From positions 18,897 through 28,964 of the forward strand of contig DITZ01000082.1 of NCBI GenBank assembly GCA_002422985.1: DNA of 10,068 bases, in the 5' to 3' direction. The stretch's first letter is position 1. The number at the start of each line of letters is the position of its first letter. Under the pieces are notes generated by a model that saw only the letters and a list, made by a program, of their open reading frames with translations, made no database searches and was not told the origin of the DNA. This document shows positions 5,650 to 10,068 of this stretch, piece after piece. A program made the position numbers and the translations under genes. Source of the stretch: Sphingomonadales bacterium UBA6171. Lineage in GTDB: Bacteria > Pseudomonadota > Alphaproteobacteria > Sphingomonadales > Sphingomonadaceae.

Positions 5650-6572
5650 CAGGCGGAACCCTTGTCGATAAGAGGCAGGACAGTATCGCGCGCCGGTGGC
5701 GGAAGCCAGACGCTGGACGCGATCATGGCGGGCGTGCGGATGGAATCGAGCAATACCCGCCGCGCAGCGATCGCCTCCGGCGTGATGGCGACGACCGACA
5801 GCCCGATCCAGCGGCTGCTGGTGCCAGAAACCGCGGCACCGGCCGCGGCCGGCATCCCGCCGGGCGTGGCCGCCGCCCAGAAATCCTGCGCATCGGTCCA
5901 GCCGGCCGGGGGTCGGGCGCTGATCGCCCGCCGCGCTTCGTCGGGCGACAGGCCAAGCGCCACCAGCAGCGGCCATTGGCCGGGTTGCAGGGCATTGATG
6001 TTGAAGCCGGCGGCATCCCGGCTGGGCAGCGCGCAAAGCATCGGCCCGGCCGCGTTCCATATGGCGGCCGTCACACCCGGCACGCGCACCCATTCGCTGG
6101 CGTCCGCCCACAGGATGGCGGTGCCCGACAGCCGCGCGGCCGTCGCCTTGGACACCGCATCCGCCTCCTGCATGGGCACGCCGGTTGCCGCCAGCAGCCG
6201 GGCGAAATCGGCGGCAGACGCATCCGCCGGCGCCTGTTTTTCCCGCCGCGCCAGGCTGTTGAGGTTGAAGCAGGTGCCGCCATCGCTGAAGCGCAGCAGC
6301 AGCGTGCCCTGCGGCAGTTTCAGCACCAGCGGCGCATCGTTCAGCAGGCTGCCGCGCGCATTGGCCGCCTTCAGCCGCGTTACCATGGGCAGGCCGATAC
6401 GGATGCCGGCGTCCGCCAGCAGATTGGCATGTGCCCGCGCCTCGCTGTCTGTCACCCGGTCGGTCGCGGCGCGCAGGCGTGAAAGGCCCAGCATGGCGAG
6501 GCCGGAGAGCAGCAGCACCATCGCCATCACGGCAATCAGCGCCGCGCCGCGTTCCGATGCGCGCCCGGCCAT
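5649..6572 (-). CDS. gspK: Type II secretion minor pseudopilin GspK
   Basis: A 307-residue minor pseudopilin that, with GspI and GspJ, is thought to form the tip that starts pseudopilus assembly. The prepilin leader is short (MAGRASERG), cut by the prepilin peptidase before Ala10. The following hydrophobic helix at 10-30 lacks the glutamate at mature position 5; that absence is typical of GspK and distinguishes it from the other pseudopilins. Further GspK features are FNLNSL at 102-107, the large helical domain, and a second FNINAL at 190-195. Two cysteines (101, 180) could pair. The stop overlaps the gspL start and the start overlaps the gspJ stop, both as TGATG. Length and motifs fit the family. 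Confidence 0.93.
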   Translation of the reverse strand: MAGRASERGAALIAVMAMVLLLSGLAMLGLSRLRAATDRVTDSEARAHANLLADAGIRIGLPMVTRLKAANARGSLLNDAPLVLKLPQGTLLLRFSDGGTCFNLNSLARREKQAPADASAADFARLLAATGVPMQEADAVSKATAARLSGTAILWADASEWVRVPGVTAAIWNAAGPMLCALPSRDAAGFNINALQPGQWPLLVALGLSPDEARRAISARPPAGWTDAQDFWAAATPGGMPAAAGAAVSGTSSRWIGLSVVAITPEAIAARRVLLDSIRTPAMIASSVWLPPPARDTVLPLIDKGSA

Positions 6573-7135
6573 CAGCCCGAAACCTGCATGATCATGGTGA
6601 CGGGGCGGTTGTCGCTGCGCACCAGGGTCAGTTCCAGCGCCAGCGGCAGCTGTTCGGGCCGGGTCGGCGTCCAGCTGCTCTGCCAGCCGGCCGGCGTCAG
6701 CACGCGGATGCGGGCGGCCTTCACCCCTGTCATCAGCACGGTCGCCGGGCCGGGTGCGCTGCCGTCCACCGTCGGGAAGGGCTGGCGCAGCCAGCGTGTG
6801 CCGTCAAAGCCCCAGGCCAGTTTTTCCACCGTCGGCAGCACGCCGGTCAGCCCGCCGCGCACCAGCACAAAGCCGTCGGGCGTCAGTGTGAAGGCCGGCA
6901 TCGGGCGGCCATCGGCGGCAAGCGACGGCCGCCGCGCCGCCTGCCCCAGATCGGCGGCCAGCAGGGCGCGCGTGCGCTCAAACCCGTCGATGCCGGCCAA
7001 TGCGGTGTCAGAGAGGATCAGCGCGCGGCTGGCGCTTGCCGTCAGCATGGTCGCGGTCATGGCGATAAGGCTGAACAGGAACAGCGCGACCAGCATTTCC
7101 ACCAGCGTGAATCCGGATTCGCCGCGCCGGGTCAC
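6572..7135 (-). CDS. gspJ: Type II secretion minor pseudopilin GspJ
   Basis: A 187-residue minor pseudopilin of the T2SS tip complex. The prepilin motif is at the very start: cleavage after Gly8 in ESG|FTLVEML, with Glu13 at mature position 5 and a hydrophobic helix to about residue 30. The globular part contains a DLGQAARRPS segment near 62-71 and ends in a run of strands (LALELTLVRSD) as in GspJ proteins. The start codon is GTG (7135-7133) and overlaps the gspI stop as GTGA, so translation is coupled. The position between gspI and gspK supports the assignment over other pseudopilins. Confidence 0.9.
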   Translation of the reverse strand: MTRRGESGFTLVEMLVALFLFSLIAMTATMLTASASRALILSDTALAGIDGFERTRALLAADLGQAARRPSLAADGRPMPAFTLTPDGFVLVRGGLTGVLPTVEKLAWGFDGTRWLRQPFPTVDGSAPGPATVLMTGVKAARIRVLTPAGWQSSWTPTRPEQLPLALELTLVRSDNRPVTMIMQVSG

Positions 7136-7536
7136 AGGCTGCCGTCCGGGCTCAGCCGGCGCGGCCGCACCAGCGACCGGGTGGCGACCGGCGCGCCATT
7201 TTCCGACAGGGCGACGCTGATGTCGATGCGCACCATGTCCTGCAACAGCGGGCTGTCACCCGCCGCCGGAGCCGGGGTCGCCGTCCAGTGGAAGCGCAGG
7301 CCGCCATTGTCGGATGTGCCGCGCATCGGGCCGGCCGGCGCGTCGATGGTGGCGGCGAACGCCACCGCGCGATTATCCGCCTCCAGCCGGGCGAGCGAGG
7401 TGGTGGCCAGCTGGCTGGTGCCCGCCAGTTGCAAGGTCTGGAAACGCACCAGCGTCAGCCCCACCAGCGCCAGCAGCAGCATGGCCACCAGCATCTCGAC
7501 GATGGTGAAGCCCGCCGTGCCGCTGTCCTTTGGCAT
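7132..7536 (-). CDS. gspI: Type II secretion minor pseudopilin GspI
   Basis: A 134-residue minor pseudopilin, the usual size for GspI. The prepilin cleavage site lies in TAG|FTIVEMLVAM after Gly9, with Glu14 at mature position 5. After the helix come the short conserved ADNRAVAFAA segment, as expected for GspI, and a small beta domain. It starts 9 bases after the gspG stop, with only a weak ribosome-binding sequence (CAGGG) that surrounds the stop. This is the only junction in the cluster that is not an overlap, and it is the place where gspH is normally found. It could be confused with GspH on size alone, but the tail and the downstream J-K order favour GspI. Confidence 0.87.
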   Translation of the reverse strand: MPKDSGTAGFTIVEMLVAMLLLALVGLTLVRFQTLQLAGTSQLATTSLARLEADNRAVAFAATIDAPAGPMRGTSDNGGLRFHWTATPAPAAGDSPLLQDMVRIDISVALSENGAPVATRSLVRPRRLSPDGSL

Positions 7537-7545
7537 CTGCGCCGG

Positions 7546-7962
7546 TCAGCCCTGCCCGTGGATGTCGGCCGCGTCGCCCTCGCCGCCCGGCGCGCCATCC
7601 GCGCCCAGCGACCAGACGGCATAGGGCCGGCCGTCATCCGCCGGGCTTTGATACTGATAGGGCTTGCCCCATGGGTCCGCCGGCAGAGTCTTCAGCGGCG
7701 CGCCGGCGGCGGTCGCGGTGGTCAGCATCACCAGCCCCTCCTGCGTGGAGGGGTAGCGGCCGGTGCCCAGCCGGTAAAATTCCAGCCCCTGTTCGATAAC
7801 GGCGATATCGGCGCCCGCCTTCTGCACCTGGGCCCGGCCCTGCAGCGGCAGCACGTTCAGCACGACGATGGTGGAGAGCAGCCCGATAATGGCGAGCACG
7901 ACGAGCAGCTCCACCAGCGTGAAGCCGGCTTCCGCGCGGCGGCGGTGGGGGAATTCAGGCAT
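7546..7962 (-). CDS. gspG: Type II secretion major pseudopilin GspG
   Basis: The 138-residue main subunit of the periplasmic pseudopilus that pushes substrates through the outer-membrane secretin. The leader has a charged HRRR stretch and is cut after Gly13 (EAG|FTLVELLVVLAIIG); Glu18 is mature position 5. The GspG signatures are all present: YRLGTGRYPSTQEGL at 63-77, DPWGKPYQYQSP at 96-107 and the C-terminal calcium-binding loop SLGADGAPGGEGDAADI (118-134), rich in the expected aspartates. Its start overlaps the gspF stop as TGATG. Nothing abnormal is seen in the protein itself. Confidence 0.96.
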   Translation of the reverse strand: MPEFPHRRRAEAGFTLVELLVVLAIIGLLSTIVVLNVLPLQGRAQVQKAGADIAVIEQGLEFYRLGTGRYPSTQEGLVMLTTATAAGAPLKTLPADPWGKPYQYQSPADDGRPYAVWSLGADGAPGGEGDAADIHGQG

Positions 7963-9074
7963 CAGCGACCTCCGATGGATGCGCCCGCAAGCGTGTTCAG
8001 TTGCAGGATGGGAAGCAGAACGGCGAGGATGATCAGCCCAACCAGCGAGCCGAGCACAATGATGATGATCGGCTCCGCCAGCGCCAGCATGGTGCGGCTG
8101 CGGTCAGACAGCTGGCGATCGAGGCTGGCGGCGGCCGATTCCAGCAGCGGCACCAGCCGGCCGGAGGATTCGCCGGACTGCACCAGCGCCACGAACAGCG
8201 GCGGCGGCGATGGCAGCAGCGGCAGCGTGGCGGTGAGCGACGAACCCGCCCGCACGCGCGCCGCCATGCCGAGCGCGGCGGCGTTCCACTGGCTGTTGCG
8301 CAGCGTTGGCGCGGTGATGCCAAGCGCTTCGGACAGCGGCAGCCCGGCGGCCAGCATGGTTGCCAGCAGCCGCGCCATGCGCACCGCCTCTGCCATGCCG
8401 ATCCACCGGCCCGCCAGCGGCAGCCGCAGCAGCCAATCGTCGATCCGCGCGCGCGCCGCCGGGCGGGCAAGCGCCATCTTCAGCCCCAGCCCGGCCGCCA
8501 GCCCCAGCGCCAGCAGCAGCGGCCAGGCGGCGCTGAAGAAACCGGACAGTGCCAGCACCGCGCGGGTGAGGAAGGGCAGGCCCTGTCCGCTCGCCAGCAA
8601 TTGTTCGGCAATCGCGGGCACCACGAACACCAGCATCGCGACAATCACCACCAGCGACACCAGCACCAGCAGCAGCGGATAGGCCAGCGCCGCCAGCAGC
8701 CGCGACCGCAACGCCGCCTGCGCTTCCAGCGTGTCGGCCAGCCGGTTGAGCAGGATCGGCAGCTTGCCGGACGCCTCGCCCGCCGCCACGGTCGCGCGCA
8801 CATCGGGCGGGAAAATGGCGGGGAGGGCGGCCGCCAGGGTCGTGCCGGATTGCAGCGCGCGGTTGGTGCTGGCCAGCACCGCTTTCTCCGGCCCCTTGCC
8901 CGGCTGGCGGGCGAGCGTTGCCACCGCATCCGATATCGGCATCACCGCCGCCAGCGTCGCCAACTGGCGGATAAGCGCCGCCATCGCCTCGACCGACAGC
9001 CCGGCCTGGCGCCGGCCGATGCGGATCGGCCGCTTCCAGATGGGCAGCGGTTGCGGGGCGACGGCCATATTCAT
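7962..9074 (-). CDS. gspF: Type II secretion inner-membrane platform protein GspF, short N-terminus
   Basis: A 370-residue polytopic inner-membrane protein at the centre of the T2SS platform, contacting the ATPase GspE. It shows the two repeated cytoplasmic domains of the family: the first from RQLATLAAVMPISDAV (36-51) with GEASGKL (99-105), the second from LLATMLAAGLPLSEALG (236-252) with GESSGRL (301-307). Membrane spans are at about 132-153, 179-198 and 333-357. Family members are usually about 400-410 residues and begin with a 35-40-residue strand-rich element (FxYxAxDxxG...); that element is absent here, and the protein begins directly with a proline-rich linker. The ATG overlaps the gspE stop as ATGA (9071-9074), so the short start is not an annotation artefact unless there is a sequencing error. 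No matching segment is found in the other frames upstream. Confidence 0.94.
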   Translation of the reverse strand: MNMAVAPQPLPIWKRPIRIGRRQAGLSVEAMAALIRQLATLAAVMPISDAVATLARQPGKGPEKAVLASTNRALQSGTTLAAALPAIFPPDVRATVAAGEASGKLPILLNRLADTLEAQAALRSRLLAALAYPLLLVLVSLVVIVAMLVFVVPAIAEQLLASGQGLPFLTRAVLALSGFFSAAWPLLLALGLAAGLGLKMALARPAARARIDDWLLRLPLAGRWIGMAEAVRMARLLATMLAAGLPLSEALGITAPTLRNSQWNAAALGMAARVRAGSSLTATLPLLPSPPPLFVALVQSGESSGRLVPLLESAAASLDRQLSDRSRTMLALAEPIIIIVLGSLVGLIILAVLLPILQLNTLAGASIGGR

Positions 9075-10068
9075 CCCGCCATTTCCCGCGCCGCGCCGGT
9101 GGGCGGAAACAGCGGCAGCACCTCGGTTGGCGTCGTGCGGCGCGCCAGCACCACGGCGCGCGCGGATTCCCGCAGCGATCGTTGCAGCCCGGCCCGCTCC
9201 ACCACATCCTCGCCCGCGCCATCATTGATCAGCTGCCGTTCGGCGGCATCGATGCCGATCAGCTCGAACAGCCCCTGCCGTCGCCGAAAGCCGCTGTGCC
9301 GGCAGGCGTCGCAGCCATTGGCCTTGGCCACCACCGTTTCCGCCGGCAGCCCCAGCCGCCGGCCGAGCGCGGCGCCCAGCACTTCTTCCGTGGCACAATC
9401 ACCGCACACCAGCCGCACCAGCCGCTGCGCCACAACGGCCCGCAATGTGGCGGCAATCAGGAAGCTTTCAACGCCAAAATCCCGAAGCCGCGTGATGGCC
9501 CCGGCGGCCGAATTGGCGTGCACGGTCGACAGCACCAGATGGCCTGTCAGCGCCGCCTGCACCGCGATTTCCGCCGTTTCCCGGTCGCGGATCTCGCCCA
9601 CCATCACTACGTCAGGGTCTTGCCGCAAAATCGCCCGCAGCCCCTGGGCAAAGGTGAGGCCAACGCGCGTATCCACCTGGGTCTGGCCGATGCCGGGAAC
9701 CGCATATTCAACCGGATCCTCCACCGTCAGGATCGTCCGCCTGCCGCTGTTCAGCGTTTTCAGCGCGGCATAGAGCGTCGTCGTCTTGCCCGATCCGGTC
9801 GGGCCGGTCACCAGCAGGATGCCGTTCGGGCTGGCCAGCGCATCGTTCAGCGCTGCGCCGGTGACGGGGTCCAGCCCCAGGTCCTTCAGCTCCAGCGCCA
9901 CCGCGGCCTGATCCAGCACGCGCATCACCACCCGTTCCCCGTTGCGCGCCGGCAGGGTGGAAACACGCACGTCCAGCCCGCGATGCCCCAGGGTGACGGA
10001 CATGCGCCCGTCCTGCGGCAGGCGGCGCTCGGCGATATCGAGACGCGCCATCACCTTGATGCGGCTGA
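9071..10068 (-). CDS. gspE: Type II secretion ATPase GspE, C-terminal part (runs off right edge)
   Basis: The hexameric cytoplasmic ATPase that powers pseudopilus assembly. The frame stays open to the right edge: bases 10055-10066 encode SRIK before VMARLDIAERRLPQDGR, a classic internal GspE segment, so the N-terminal domain is outside the window. Visible parts are Walker A GPTGSGKT (9782-9805), the Asp box TVEDPVEY, Walker B with VGEIRD (GEIRD at 9584-9598), and the His box TGHLVLSTVHANSAAGAITR. A tetracysteine zinc loop follows, with CGDC at 9395-9406 and CDAC at 9302-9313, as in T2SS rather than twitching ATPases. All catalytic residues that can be checked are intact. The stop overlaps the gspF start. 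The expected upstream partners gspC and gspD would lie further right, beyond the window. Confidence 0.96.
   Translation of the reverse strand, partial: SRIKVMARLDIAERRLPQDGRMSVTLGHRGLDVRVSTLPARNGERVVMRVLDQAAVALELKDLGLDPVTGAALNDALASPNGILLVTGPTGSGKTTTLYAALKTLNSGRRTILTVEDPVEYAVPGIGQTQVDTRVGLTFAQGLRAILRQDPDVVMVGEIRDRETAEIAVQAALTGHLVLSTVHANSAAGAITRLRDFGVESFLIAATLRAVVAQRLVRLVCGDCATEEVLGAALGRRLGLPAETVVAKANGCDACRHSGFRRRQGLFELIGIDAAERQLINDGAGEDVVERAGLQRSLRESARAVVLARRTTPTEVLPLFPPTGAAREMAG

Noticed and set aside
4996..6591. Plus-strand open frames of 531 and 480 codons opposite gspL and gspK
   Set aside because: They are opposite genuine genes with recognisable motifs, with no family resemblance, and their composition mirrors the codon bias of the real strand.
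8001..9773. Long plus-strand open frame of 590 codons opposite gspF and gspE
   Set aside because: It is antisense to two well-supported T2SS genes. Its translation is arginine-, glutamine- and histidine-rich low-complexity sequence typical of shadow frames in GC-rich DNA.

Overview
The window looks like high-GC alphaproteobacterial chromosome, most likely from the sphingomonads. I infer this from overall codon use, the gene order and the style of the type II secretion (T2SS) proteins; it is not proven by any marker gene. There are no RNA genes, insertion sequences or CRISPR arrays.

Left end (1-1527, minus strand): a DUF1254/DUF1214 envelope protein is followed 10 bases later by the first 65 codons of a glutamine-dependent NAD+ synthetase (nadE), which runs off the left edge. 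A 124-base divergent promoter region (1528-1651) carries two copies of a short dyad, GAATGATTC. It separates this unit from a plus-strand pair (1652-3735): a FadA5-like thiolase and a crotonase-family enoyl-CoA hydratase/isomerase that overlap by one base. Together they look like part of a beta-oxidation route for an unknown acyl-CoA.

Convergent gap (3736-3994): no intact gene. It holds what looks like the last part of an AMP-forming acyl-CoA synthetase (a C-terminal A10-like motif, RPRSVIGKVMKGELRE), two weak hairpins and a very G-rich tract. This suggests that a third fatty-acid gene was once next to the pair.

Right two thirds (3995-10068, minus strand): a compact T2SS operon read E-F-G-I-J-K-L and then a small unknown gene. 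Nearly every junction is a start/stop overlap (ATGA, GTGA or TGATG). The order gives the secretion ATPase (E, N-terminus outside the window), the platform protein (F), the major pseudopilin (G), minor pseudopilins I, J and K, and a GspL-type protein.

This T2SS is unusually streamlined. There is no gspH between gspG and gspI. GspF lacks the usual first 35-40 residues. There is no separate gspM: a GspM-like periplasmic domain appears to be fused in frame to the end of GspL, without GspM's own membrane anchor. The operon ends in a 122-residue exported-looking protein that I do not recognise. This reduced, fused inner-membrane platform is the most interesting feature of the window.
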